Part shown: positions 19,972 to 32,700 of the stretch, in pieces
Position numbering within the stretch: the stretch's first letter is position 1
Layout: the number at the start of each line of letters is the position of its first letter
Source: Romanomermis culicivorax
Lineage: Eukaryota > Nematoda > Enoplea > Mermithida > Mermithidae
Assembly (NCBI GenBank): GCA_963922205.1
Contig: CAWUHX010000015.1
Span: 1,240,001 to 1,304,000 of the forward strand
Length of the DNA: 64,000 nt
Reading direction: 5' to 3'
Made by a program: the position numbers and the translations under genes
The notes under the pieces: model-generated
What the model saw: the letters and a program-made list of their open reading frames with translations, nothing else
Database searches by the model: none
Told to the model about the DNA's origin: nothing

Positions 19972-22970
19972 CCTATTTTTCAAACTTATTTTTACTCCAA
20001 AAAATTCCATATAATTTTCATTTGGAGAGAATGAGTTAAAATTCAATCCCTAAATATGAAATTTGTGTACATACACCACCAGGGGAAACTAACCCTCAAA
20101 GAATTGCATCATAGACACGACTTGGATGCATCCAGGTGGAGTCCAGAACGTGTCTTTTCTGGCAGAACAAAGAAAACTTTCATCTTCCTTAATAATTGAC
20201 ATTCATTCAATAACTGTCAATCATGATTTCTGTTAACCCTTTTGATCTCAGTTGACCCTTGATTTATATCTTGCAAATAATGGTTTCTTTCTATAGGGAG
20301 GTAATAATGAAGCCTGGACAAAATTTTTTAGCTTTGGTTGTTACAAACACATGACTTACCAATTTTTTGTGGGTATAGTGTGCTGATCACAACCTGGGCA
20401 TGTCGTGGACATATTCTGGATGCATCCTGGATGCGTCCAGCATAGATGGTTAGTTTCACCTGTTAGTTTTGTGGATTGCATGAATCATTGCACTTATAGA
20501 GTTGGCCATCAGAGCCTATACAACAATGCATAGAATTCTAGGCATGGCTAAAATGATGTTTATTTAAATACTAATTCCATTTGTAGGCTTGATGTTTCAT
20601 TTGGTTTATACCCCCCAAATGTGGCAATTTTTTCACATTCTGCTCATGATGCATCACACCTATCCTAACATTGGCCAGTGGAGAGGCAACTCCAGCACAA
20701 TCTATGAAGCATGATTTCCTTTTTATTAGAAAAGCAAAAAAGCATCATTAGATAGAAATAAATAATGCTAGAAGAAATTCAGTTTATTGTTTCAAATTAG
20801 AAGCTGATTGGCTATCATCAAAGAGAGATAGAATTCAATGGAACAGCTGTGAATGAGATGCTTAAAAAAACATGAATTTTAATTTTGCTCAAAGTATAAA
20901 ACCTCACATTTTCTTTTTCTGGCATGTGGTAAAACAAAAAAAATTATGAAAAGCAGATACAACCTGTTTTTTAATGAAAAAATGTGTAAATTGCGTTTGT
21001 GTAACTAACTATGGTGTAAAATGTCTAGGTGAGTTCCTTTAAACACACAGTAGAAGTCAATGTTATAGATGTTTTTAGGGTAGAGGTCATCCCACATCTA
21101 AGTAGAATTGATGAATTAAGTGAGCAAGAAAGAGTGATCTGTTTAATCTTACAATTCCTTAGAGTTGGATGTGGATTGCATTAAGTGATATTTTGGTATT
21201 ATCTTTCTATCATTCAATGAAAGATGCCAGTATCAACTCATATTAATATGAACATTTATCTATACTGGGTCTGCAATCAACGCAATAGGGTTGCAGACAT
21301 TGAACTTTCATCAGAACCCAGACAGCCCAGACAACCTGAATTATACTATGGTGAGTTCTTACAATCTCACATAGTAGCCGGCAACTCTGATTGCTTTTGG
21401 ATTGCAAAGTGGTGTCAGTACAGGTCTGAGCAAACTTAGTTTATGCTGCAACTGACTGTTGCATTTATTCTGCTGTAGGATAGTTCAACTTTACTGGCCT
21501 TTACTTACACATAACTCTATTGAGTGACCTATGGTCATCATTTGTAGGCAAGCCAATAGTATTTTTAGTTATATTGCTCATGCCCCTCGACCTATACAGA
21601 GATGACCTGTGCATAATAATGAAATTTTTATGGTTCAATCTAAATAAATAAAATAAGCTGCCTCCTCATCAATTTGAAAAATTGAGTTGCCATAGCATTA
21701 AAATAGTTTTTTACTCCTCATGCATATGCATTTAGTAGTCAATAAAATCAGAATTATTATTGGAAAACAGGAAGTTAATTAATTAATAGAAACGTGCAAT
21801 TAGACCTGATTGAGGAGCACAAAAAACCTAACTTCATAAAGTTTCCCTATATACCTTTCTTCCTAAAAAAGTAATCTTAGGGAATAAATGTTAGTAAATA
21901 TTGATTAAATGTCACTAGATTATAGTTTGGAATACAAATTTTTGTTACTAATTAAATGCAGATCAGAGAATTAATTTTATTAAATTAGATGTTCTCAGAT
22001 GAAAATCTATCCACATTAAATTTAATCTTATCACAGGATACAAATATGAGAATAGATGCAACCTGTTTATTACTCTCTAAAACTATGCTTATGAGGATAA
22101 AATTTTCAATGTGGAAAATTCATATGACATAAATACTTCTTACAGCCCATAGTGACAGAAGTAGTTTTATAATTTTGGGATGGCGTATCCTGCAGCACTG
22201 TAGTTCTATTATCAGTTTTCCCATAATGAAAGTCAGGTTTTTTTGCATTCTGAATACCTAAAACCAAGTACAGTATATTAAATTTTAAGTTTTACATGCA
22301 TTTTCGATTTTTATATATCTGATTTGTAACATCATAACTCTTGTTGACTTATTAATGACTCGGTCTCAATAGTTGTGCTGATTTGAACATCTGCTCATTA
22401 TTAACTTTTTTATGTAAAAGGTGATATGGGGAAATCATTTTAAAATTTGCAATCATTTTTCAATTGGAATTTTCTGGTCATTAAATTTTTTAAAATTATT
22501 TTTATGAGAGAATTAAGTTGATTCATTTGCATTTATTGTTACACATGTGCAAAAGCCATGACAATAATTGCTAAGTTGTTTTTTAAACTATTTCAGGGGT
22601 GGCAAGGTAATAATTTTGATTAAGATGTCAGGGCTAGGATTGTGACTTCTAAATTGATACTTCTTGGAGAAAAAAGCAAACCTCAACTTCTTTTATTCCA
22701 AAAAATTTTGTGGATACACCTGTACCCTTTTCTATTGCAGAAATGGCAGGCTATGCTGGACAATAAGGTCGTACTAGTGCCCAATATATCAGAAGTGCTT
22801 TTTGGGTGCTTTTTGATGTCTAGCGGAGGCTAGCATTTGCATGACAAGCACAAATTGTTAAACTATATACCTCAAATTTGGAATATGACCCTCTCATCAT
22901 TTACCATGTACTGACTGACTGACGAAGTAAAGCAGGGCCATAGATCAAAAATATGACGAGTATTAATTTT

Positions 22971-23044
22971 TTTAGGAATTCATACAGTAGGCCATTATCC
23001 TCAATATAACTTTCTTCACGCTAAAGAGTAGTCGCAGACCCAGC
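22971..23044 (+). promoter_or_regulatory. Conserved 5' leader of receptor gene copy 1
   Basis: A block ending CGCAGACCCAGCATG is shared with the pseudogene copy at about 33850-33914. The CGCAG just before the ATG could serve as a cis- or trans-splice acceptor, since nematode messages often receive a spliced leader. That role is inferred only from position. Confidence 0.35.
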
Positions 23045-26000
23045 ATGAATAACAGTCAACCGGCAAACATTTTGACAGCAATCAGTTATGGCACCTCAGG
23101 CCTCGTGGGCTTCTTTGGCAATGCTGTCTTGATAACCATCATAATTAAAAGTGAGCTAGTTACCAAGTCACTTACTTTGTTTTCACAGCAATGATTTTTT
23201 TCAGATATCGACAACTCTGAACCATACGAAAAAATTATATTGGCGACATTGCTAACAGATTTATGCATGTGCTTCAATTTTGCTTTTTTACAACCATATG
23301 GCATCATAGGTCATGTGACAACTTTTTGCAAAGCTGCTGGATTCCTTTTCGCATTTTTTGTAAACATGAATCAAATTTGGATAGCAATCAATATGTTTAG
23401 TCGATATCTAGCACTATACAGTCAAGTGAGAGATATTTTTGTGTGCAGTAACAGGAACAGAAAATAGTATATACAAACTTCTATTTTTCTTCATGGAGGT
23501 TCACATAAAAAAAAAGGTAATTTTTTTCCAATAACTTTGAGATGAGAGTAGAAATTTAGATTCTGGAATGAACTGCTGACTCTGTTTTGTATTGTTACTT
23601 GGTGATCTAAAACTTTAGTCAACCTTTTTACCTTAATTTTATGTCTTTTTAACTTAGCAGTCATTTAAGGTTTTTATTTAAATTTCTCTCAATTTTTCTA
23701 TTCAACTTTTAAATTTGCATTTCTTTTTAAAATCATTTTTCATTTTTCCGGCACTTTTTCAGTTTACACTATATACAATTATAGGAATCTATACAGTAAC
23801 AAAAAATAGTATATACACACTTCCACTTTTCTTCATGGAGCTTCTGGAATAAACTGCTGACCTTAGTTTGTTTTGTTACATAGTGGTCTGAGAACTTTTG
23901 TCAACCTTTTACCATTATGTCTTTTTAACTGAATGGTCATTTTCTCATTTTTTATTTCTTCAGCTTTTCATATTTTTTCAAAATTTTTTTCATTTTTTCT
24001 ATTCAATGTTTAAATTCGCATTTTTCTCAAAATTATTCTTCATTTTTTCCTATATTTTTTCAGTTTACATTTTCTTTTTTATGTTTTTTTCTAAGATATT
24101 TTCTTTTTAATTTTCTTTCTTCGTTTTTTGAGTTTCTTTTTCATTTTCCTTTTGATTTTCTTCTTGATTTTCTTTCTCACATTCTCTTCAATTTTCTTTT
24201 CAATTTTCTTTTTAATTTCCCTTTTCATTTTCTTTTTCATTTTCTTTTTCATTTTCTTTTTTATTTCCTTTTTTATTTTCTTTTTCATTTTCTTTTTCAT
24301 TTTCTTTTTCATTTTCTTTTTCATTTTCTTTTTCATTTTCTTTTTCATTTTCTTTTTCATTTTCTTTTTCATTTTCTTTTTCATTTTCTTTTTCATTTTC
24401 TTTTTCATTTTCTTTTTCATTTTCTTTTTTTCTTTTTTATTTTCTTTTTCATTTTCTTTTTCATTTTCTTTTTCATTTTCTTTTTCATTTTCTTTTTCAT
24501 TTTCTTTTTCATTTTCTTTTTCATTTTTTTTCATTTTCTTTTTCTTTTTCATTTTCTTTTCTTTTTAATTTTCTTTTTCATTTTCTTTTTCATTTTCTTT
24601 TTCATTTTCTTTTTCATTTTCTTTTTCATTTTCTTTTTCATTTTCTTTTTCATTTTCTTTTTCATTTTCTTTTTCATTTTCTTTTTCATTTTCTTTTTCA
24701 TTTTCTTTTTCATTTTCTTTTTCATTTTCTTTTTCATTTTCTTTTTCATTTTCTTTTTCATTTTCTTTTTTTCTTTTTTATTTTCTTTTTCATTTTCTTT
24801 TTCATTTTCTTTTTCATTTTCTTTTTCATTTTCTTTTTCATTTTCTTTTTCATTTTCTTTTTCATTTTTTTTCATTTTCTTTTTCTTTTTCATTTTCTTT
24901 TCTTTTTCATTTTCTTTTTCATTTTCTTTTTCATTTTCTTTTTCATTTTCTTTTTCATTTTCTTTTTCATTTTCTTTTTCATTTTCTTTTTCATTTTCTT
25001 TTTCATTTTCTTTTTCATTTTCTATTTCATTTTCTTTTTCATTTTCTTTTTCATTTTATTTTTCATTTTATTTTTCATTTTCTTTTTCATTTTCTTTTTC
25101 ATTTTCTTTTTAATTTTCTTTTTCATTTTCTTTTTCATTTTCTTTTTCATTTTCTTTTTCATTTTCTTTTTCATTTTCTTTTTCATTTTCTTTTTCATTT
25201 TCTTTTTCATTTTCTTTTTCATTTTCTTTTTCATTTTCTTTTTCATTTTCTTTTTCATTTTCTTTTTCATTTTCTTTTTCGTTTTCTTTTTCATTTTCTT
25301 TTTCATTTTTTTTTCATTTTCTTTTTCATTTTCTTTTTCATTTTCTTTTTCATTTTCTTTTTCATTTTCTTTTTCATTTTCTTTTTCATTTTCTTTTTCA
25401 TTTTCTTTTTCATTTTCTTTTTCATTTTCTTTTTCATTTTCTTTTTCATTTTCTATTTCATTTTCTTTTTCATTTTCCTTTTCATTTTCTTTTTCATTTT
25501 ATTTTTCATTTTCTTTTTCATTTTCTTTTTCATTTTCTTTTTCATTTTCTTTTTCATTTTCTTTTTCATTTTCTTTTTCATTTTCTTTTTCATTTTCTTT
25601 TTCATTTTCTTTTTCATTTTCTTTTTCATTTTCTTTTTCATTTTCTTTTTCATTTTCTCTTTCATTTTCTTTTTCATTTTCTTTTTCATTTTCTTTTTCA
25701 TTTTCTTTTTTTCTTTTTTATTTTCTTTTTCATTTTCTTTTTCATTTTCTTTTTCATTTTCTTTTTCATTTTCTTTTTCATTTTCTTTTTCTTTTTCATT
25801 TTCTTTTCTTTTTCATTTTCTTCTTCATTTTCTTTCTCATTTTCTTTTTCATTTTCTTTTTCATTTTCTTTTTCATTTTCTTTTTCATTTTCTTTTTCAT
25901 TTTCTTTTTCATTTTCTATTTCATTTTCTTTTTCATTTTCTTTTTCATTTTATTTTTCATTTTCTTTTTCATTTTCTTCTTCATTTTCTTTCTCATTTTC

Positions 26001-28742
26001 TTTTTCATTTTCTTTTTCATTTTCTTTTTCATTTTCTTTTTCATTTTCTTTTTCATTTTCTTTTTCATTTTCTATTTCATTTTCTTTTTCATTTTCTTTT
26101 TCATTTTATTTTTCATTTTATTTTTCATTTTCTTTTTCATTTTCTTTTTCATTTTCTTTTTCATTTTCTTTTTCATTTTCTTTTTCATTTTCTTTTTCAT
26201 TTTCTTTTTCATTTTCTTTTTCATTTTCTTTTTCATTTTCTTTTTCATTTTCTTTTTCATTTTCTTTTTCATTTTCTTTTTCATTTTCTTTTTCATTTTT
26301 TTTTCATTTTCTTTTTCTTTTTCATTTTCTTTTCTTTTTCATTTTCTTTTTCATTTTCTTTTTCATTTTCTTTTTCATTTTCTTTTTCATTTTCTTTTTC
26401 ATTTTCTTTTTCATTTTCTTTTTCATTTTCTTTTTCATTTTCTTTTTCATTTTCTTTTTCATTTTCTTTTTCATTTTCTATTTCATTTTCTTTTTCATTT
26501 TCCTTTTCATTTTCTTTTTCATTTTATTTTTCATTTTATTTTTCATTTTCTTTTTCATTTTCTTTTTCATTTTCTTTTTCATTTTCTTTTTCATTTTCTT
26601 TTTCATTTTCTTTTTCATTTTCTTTTTCATTTTCTTTTTCATTTTCTTTTTCATTTTCTTTTTCATTTTCTTTTTCATTTTCTTTTTCTTTTTCTTTTTC
26701 ATTTTCTTTTTCATTTTCTTTTTCATTTTCTTTTTCGTTTTCTTTTTCATTTTCTTTTTCATTTTCTTTTTCATTTTCTTTTTCATTTTCTTTTTCATTT
26801 TCTTTTTCATTTTCTTTTTCATTTTCTTTTTCATTTTCTTTTTCATTTTCTTTTTCATTTTCTTTTTCATTTTCTTTTTCATTTTCTTTTTCATTTTCTT
26901 TTTCATTTTCTTTTTCATTTTCTTTTTCATTTTCTTTTTCATTTTCTTTTTCATTTTCTTTTTCATTTTCTTTTTCATTTTCTTTTTCATTTTCTTTTTC
27001 ATTTTCTTTTTCATTTTCTTTTTCATTTTCTTTTTCATTTTCTTTTTCATTTTCTTTTTCATTTTCTTTTTCATTTTCTTTTTCATTTTCTTTTTCATTT
27101 TCTTTTTCATTTTCTTTTTCATTTTCTTTTTCATTTTCTTTTTCATTTTCTTTTTCAATTTCTTTTTCATTTTTTTTTCATTTTGTTTCATTTCATTTTC
27201 TTTTTTATTTCTTTTCCATTTTGTTTTAAATTTTTCTTGTTGACTTTCGCTGTTCTGTTTTTCTTGTTCTCTTTTTTTCTCTTTTTCATTTTTCTCTTTT
27301 TCATTTTTTTTGTTCATTTTCTTCTTTCTTTATTACCTTCTTTCTCTAATTTTTTCTTTTAGTTTCCTTTTTTATTTGTATTCTAGTTCATCAATAACTT
27401 TTTGATGTAAGACTCAGCTTCTTAATTAGCCATAATAAATAAATTTTGGCTTCCTAAAGCCCTTTTTCAGCAATTAACCATATACTTGTATCATTTCTTT
27501 ATCACATTATGATTTTTTAAAAGTGAATTTTAATTTTTTTTTCAAATTCCAATTCGTCTTATTTTCCTAAATGTATTTCTTTTAGCTTTTTGAACTTCTC
27601 TCAATTTTTTTTATATTCCAATATTCTTATGTTTTTTTCACTTTTTCATTCTCTTTTTTATTTTTTCAATTTCTCTGTGTTGTCTATAATTTTATCAATT
27701 TTTGTTTTGTTTTCATTCAATAAATTTTACTTCGAAAAACATTAACACGAAAAAATTCTGATAAACTTGTGAACATTAGTTTGTTTGTTCTAATCAATGG
27801 ACTCCAGATGGAAACCATTTTTCAGAATTGCCAAGTTGTGTATGAGTTTTACCCAAGGCCTATCTTCTGCATTTGAGGGTATCCCTACTGTGTATTGCAC
27901 ATGAACTAGAATTTACAAAATTTTTACATATTTATTTATTTATTATTATAATAATAATATTTATAATTTAATATTAAATAATTTTTAATAATAATTTAAT
28001 ATTTAATATTAAATTTTTAATATTATATTATTTCATATTTACAGAATTTAATACATGCACTAGAATTTTGTTTAGTTTGTGTAGTTTGGCCGTAAGTATC
28101 ACATCTTGATAGATATGCTAGGGATTGTGTAGAATTTGATTTTTTCTATTTCTCTTTTAAAAGGAAAAATACATTCAATTGTCTAAGCCACGTGGTATAC
28201 TGCTTTGTTACTGCTTTGTTATAATGACAAACACGCCAGTTTTTGTTCCGCTGATTTACAAGGACGTTTTTGGACTGAACAATGTTGGCGTATGTGCCGG
28301 AAATCCTATCAACACAATCACGACCATATGCTCCCTATCTGGTCAAGCAATTACAATGATTTCGAACATGGTCTGTTTTGTTTTCGGTTATTTTATCATT
28401 AAAAAGATACGGAACCATGTTTCACAAGTTGATTCCAACTTTGATTCGGGCCTTGTCAAAGAATCACGACAAATCGTCATTTTGGTCACTGTTTTAGCTA
28501 TTATTCCAATTTTATTTCAAACTCCAAACGGTGCTATGAAATTCGCGCAATATTTTATGACTATTAATCCATGGGTCAGCCGAGCTTTAGCCTCATTTTG
28601 TCCTTTGGTTCCAGCTTCAACTCCATACATTACAGCCTTTATCATGAAACCCTATAGGAAGAAAGTGATGAAGTTGATTTCCAAAGGCTGCAAGACTAGG
28701 ACAGCTAATGTTGTGAGATTGAATATTGTGCAACACATGTAA
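23045..28742 (+). CDS. 7-transmembrane chemoreceptor-like GPCR, apparently intact
   Basis: Three exons join cleanly: 23045-23150, 23205-23425 and 28164-28742, all with GT-AG introns and matching phases, giving about 301 residues. Exon 1 (MNNSQPANILTAISYGTSG...) holds TM1 with the class A GN pair (FFGNAVLI). Exon 2 has a TM2 stretch (LLTDLCMCFNFAF), a Cys before TM3 (TTFCKAAGF) and FSRYLAL at the DRY position. Exon 3 has TM4-TM7 and ends TM7 with PASTPYITAFIMKPYRKKV, where NPxxY is replaced. Length and organisation fit nematode serpentine receptors; I cannot assign the subfamily. Chemosensory function is inferred. Intron 2 is 4.7 kb and contains a 3 kb satellite, unusual for so small a gene. 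Three relatives lie at 33915, 40382 and 49380. Confidence 0.85.
24120..27190 (+). repeat. Pyrimidine-rich satellite, 12 bp unit TTTTTCATTTTC
   Basis: About 3 kb of near-perfect tandem 12-mers on the plus strand, inside intron 2 of the receptor gene. Long open frames here (KKKM repeats on the minus strand, FFFI repeats on the plus strand) are artefacts of the repeat. Variant units recur in order and indicate higher-order blocks: a CTTTTTTTCTTTTTTATTTT variant at about 24424 and 24769 (345 bp apart) and near 25705, and a CTATTTCATTTTC variant at about 25021, 25453, 25915, 26068 and 26478. Confidence 0.97.
27191..28163. other. Distal part of receptor intron 2
   Basis: T-rich intron sequence after the satellite. 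It includes an AT-only patch at about 27935-28035 built from TAATAATATT-type words. A stretch near 27385-27510 (AATAACTTTTTGATG..., CCTTTTTCAGCA) resembles 35070-35165 downstream of the receptor pseudogene, so the two loci share intron ancestry. Confidence 0.55.
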
Positions 28743-29330
28743 TTTGTAGTTAGTTAATTGAAGATTTTCTTATTCTTTGGTCACTTCGTCAATATTGTCT
28801 GTATGCACCAATTGTGTCCACAAATGCAATTAAAATATAATATTGCATTGCTAGAATGAGATTTCCCACCTCCAACTGCTCAAATATGCTTGAATTCAAG
28901 TTTTCCCACACTTTACTTTACTTTAACAATTTTATCCATCTTGAATAATTGACTTTGATCTATAATTTATTTATTTCCAAATTTTCAAAAAGAAATTCAA
29001 ATCTGTATGTAAAATATTCAAACAATATTGTGACTCATGCAACATGTTTCTCTTAAATTCGATATATTGAGGAAAAAATTTTTGCATGTAAACAAATTCT
29101 TTCACACATAGTCCACATTGAGGTAATAGTTTTTGGGAACTCAAAACCAAAGAGATTAAATTTGATGAATTTTAGAGGTCAAATATCCTGAGAAAATACA
29201 GCTTACTGAACAAATTAAATATCTCATTAGAGTTCTGGTTGCATCCTCGATGAAGAAAGTATGCTTTTTCCAACTTGACTAGGACTAACTGTTCTAAGTT
29301 TTTCAATGATCCTTTATGCTTAAGCATTGT
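28743..29330. other. 3' flank of receptor gene
   Basis: AT-rich DNA with no gene seen. ATTAAAATATAATA near 28830 could act as a weak poly(A) signal region for the receptor. It runs into the telomere-like array. Confidence 0.4.
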
Positions 29331-29770
29331 TTAAGCCTAAGCCTAAGCCTAAGCCTAAGCCTAGGCCTAAGCCTAAGCCTAAGCCTAAGCCTAAGCCTAA
29401 GCCTAAGCCTAAGCCTAAGCCCAAGCCTAAGCCTAAGTCTAAGCCTATGCCTAAGCCTGAGCGTAAGCATAAGCGTAAGCGTAAGCCTAAGCGTAAGCGT
29501 AAGCGTAAGCATAAGCGTAAGGGTAAGCGTAAGCGTAAGCGTAAGCGTAAGCGTAAGCGTAAGCGTAAGCGTAAGCGTAAGCGTAAGCATAAGTGTAAAC
29601 GTAAGCGTAAGCGTATAGTAAGGGTAAGTGTAAGCACAAGCCCAGGCGTAAGCATAACCTTAAGCCTAAGCGTAAGTGTAAGCATAAGCCTAAGCATTAA
29701 TGTAAGTGTAAGTGTTAGTGTGAGTGTAAGCTTAAGCATAAGCATATGGGTAAGTCTAAGCCTAAGCATA
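29331..29770 (+). repeat. Internal telomere-type array with GCGTAA variants
   Basis: About 20 GCCTAA units (nematode TTAGGC on the other strand) at 29333-29450 pass into a block dominated by GCGTAA and GCATAA at about 29460-29615, and then into a mixed, decaying tail to 29770. The block structure shows that a one-base variant was itself amplified in tandem. Long leucine- or lysine/proline-rich frames across it are repeat artefacts. Confidence 0.95.
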
Positions 29771-32700
29771 AGTCATTAAACTTTCATCAGTCATTATAAA
29801 TTAGACTCTTTTGGTTGAGAATCTCAACCTGTTATTATGCAGGCAGCAGAAAGCTACAGGCTAAATGCCGAAGATTAATTAATAGTCATTTTAATGGTTA
29901 ACCATGCCTCAAGCAATGTATTTCATTTTTGAAAATGTAGTCAACTCTTTGGAGCTCACTTTCATGTCAAGAAACTATTCAAAATTAGATTCAGCAGAAA
30001 ACCAAACAGTTGTCAATTGTATAGCTCAATGCTGTCATATTACAATCACTTGATATCAAGATATGTGAACACTACTGACTGTTGCAGGATAGTCAAATCG
30101 TTGCATCTCTGGGTATGGAAATCGCCTTTTTGAATAATTTTGTTCTTCTGATGTCGAGATTTTTTTTACAAATTTTTTCACAGATTTTTTTAAAAAATTT
30201 CACAAAATAAATTCTTAGCTGTCTTCTCCTCTGAAAAATTGTACCATCAAAGTAATAACAATATATTTTTATCTGTCTAATTATTTCCTACACATAAGAT
30301 TTTAGTAAATCACATCTGAACAATTATTGGAGAAACATGAAGTTATTTCTTTACCAGGACCGTGCAACTAGACGTAATTGAAAAACACAAAAAAGTATAC
30401 TTCATAAAATTTTCATATTATGATTAATCAATTGTCTTGATTTCCTTCATTTCAAGTTAAAAAATATTGACTGTTTTTTCGAATACGATGATTATATTTT
30501 TGTTATCAAGACAATATCAAGTCAGTCTAACTACATCCAGCTTTATTGAATTTTAAATATCAATAGGAATTGATTAAACAATATTGTAATAAACATTATT
30601 GCATTAAGTATTATTAAATTACATCTTTTGATGCTAATCCAGTCCTTTTGAATGCTAATAGAATGTCCATCATCAAATTGAAGGTTGTTAGATGTCTTTG
30701 CAGAGAAAAAAAATCCTATATAACAAATTGTTAATCAAGTATCATTAACTCCTACCTTAATACCAATTACTAATATAAGAACAGAGACAGGTAGACTGTC
30801 TATTTACTTCTGGAAACTGTGCACATGCTGGCAAACCTTAACCTGGAAAATCAAGGTGGCATAGTGCTTTTATAGCCTAGTGTGATCTAAGTAATGTTGT
30901 GAAAATCTTGTCCCTATGGCATGTATTCTTTGCAGTTTACTTTCCTGAATTTTTGAGAATTTACGCAAAATAACACTCCATGCATATGATTATGACTGTA
31001 TACCATTCATGAGTGCAAATCCACACCCACACAGAACAAACAATATCCATTTTCAGAAAATTTCCTTAGCAGTTATATGTCAACTTTTGATGAAATCCAT
31101 TCCACTGGAAAGCTGCCAGAGAATGTTCGTAAGCTTACATGAAAATTTCCAATGAAATTTTGATATGAAATTCCTACAAGCAGAAGTTGAACACTTGATT
31201 AAGGAATGTAGGCAATTTTTGAAGCTTCTGATTACATTTCAAAGTAATTAAAAGTGTCTCAATGTGTTATATGCTCATTTAACACTTTGCTTGATAAATC
31301 CTACCAAAGCAGTACTAGTTTAAAATAATTGGTTATTGATTTTCTACACAATATTATTGATTGTTTCCAGATAGTTGGCTAGGAAAGCCTTGATATACAT
31401 TCCTTTCAGCATATACTCAAATATGATAATTGATTGTAGTGCTATTTCCAAAGTGATCTCATCTTGTCTTGTCCAGTTGTAAATACATCAAGGATGCATC
31501 CAGAACATGCCCAAGATGCATGTGGCATGTATCCATGAAGCGTTCAATAACACTTTACCAACAATACTATTAACTGGTCATGTTTAACTGGTCATAACAC
31601 TTTACCAACAACACTATTAACTGGTCATGTTTTTATGTCACACAAAACCAAAGAATTTTATTGATTCTTCCTTTTTACTTTTCTATAAAAAACACACAGA
31701 TGTAAATGAAAGGTAGACTGTTGTCATACTGTGAGAACAGAGTGCATAGTCACTACACATTCTGAAAAATCCATGATTGGTGCTTATTGCATGAATGTTA
31801 ATTTTTAAGAATGATCAAAGTTTTCTTTGTGCCTATGAAAAATTTACTAGTGGAAGCATTCAGAGTGTTTCCTGAACCTGTTCAGGAGGAGTCTTGGAGG
31901 CGTTTTTTAGGGCTAATTTCTCCTGGTGGTGTACTTAAGTTAGGTTATGAAATCATAACTTGGAACAACATATCAAGAGTACAAAAAATGAAGATGGAAA
32001 AGTGGTCTGTTTTTCTCAGAATGTAATTTCCCCAGAAAGAGTTTCAAGCAGCAGATAGGTTGTAGAACCTGCATGCTAGAGAATTCCATAATTGACTATA
32101 GTACAGAAAATTGTTTGAATATAGAATTGTAAAGAAAACATTATGCTTTTGATTGAGTTTGAAAATTGTTAACTATTTTTCCAAATGGGAGTTGAAAGAT
32201 TGCAATGTCAACTCTGTATAGCTGCTGAACTAAAGGAATATTCCAAATTTTGGGTAGTAAAGTAACATCCGCCTTGCTGAGGGAAACACGCAGTTTTAGT
32301 CTTTCAGATATTATTTTGTTGAAAATTTATTTGTTAGATGTGCAGTTGAATCCAGCCCATCTCATTTGGGTCACAGGCAGACCTGCTGGTTCACAGGGAT
32401 TCACATACTTTTACCTTTTTTACTGGTTGCTTCAACATAATGGATCACTCCACCCCTTGAGCCTTGAATTTCATAAAATCATATGGAATAAATGGGGCAT
32501 CTTCCCTCATCCAATGAAAACCTGCTCTCTGACCAATAGAGAGTGAACTTAATATAGTAATAACATATCATAATTATAATGGAATAATGTGAGGAGTTTC
32601 ACAGCCTTGTAACATGGATGCATACCAGACTTCTGCTAGACATTGCACAGAATAGCATGTGGTCATATACAGACTATTTTCAGACCAATGTGGTACATGC

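Larger units (their letters stand above)
14944..22970. other. CpG-poor noncoding block
   Basis: Eight kilobases of AT-rich DNA in which CG dinucleotides are strikingly rare by eye, while TG and CA are common. I see no gene: open frames are short and lack splice context. It contains the tandem duplications at 15713 and 17682 and the tRNA-like palindrome at 19778, listed separately. A piece at about 20641-20690 matches, on the minus strand, the dispersed repeat at 35975 and 53765. GGATGCATCC-type words recur near 20120 and 20410 and again near 31490. Confidence 0.6.

Noticed and set aside
24120..27190. CRISPR-like or phage repeat array
   Set aside because: The units are contiguous with no spacers and the context is eukaryotic with spliced genes.
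24091..27317. Long lysine/methionine-rich and phenylalanine-rich open frames on both strands
   Set aside because: They are direct translations of the 12 bp satellite and have no start context, splice logic or non-repeat sequence.
29331..29770. A true chromosome end
   Set aside because: The array is degenerate and flanked by ordinary sequence on both sides; the arrays at 51.2 and 60.7 kb are likewise internal.
29303..29779. Leu/Thr-, Ser/Leu- and Lys/Pro-rich open frames
   Set aside because: Artefacts of the GCCTAA/GCGTAA hexamer array, which is open in several frames.
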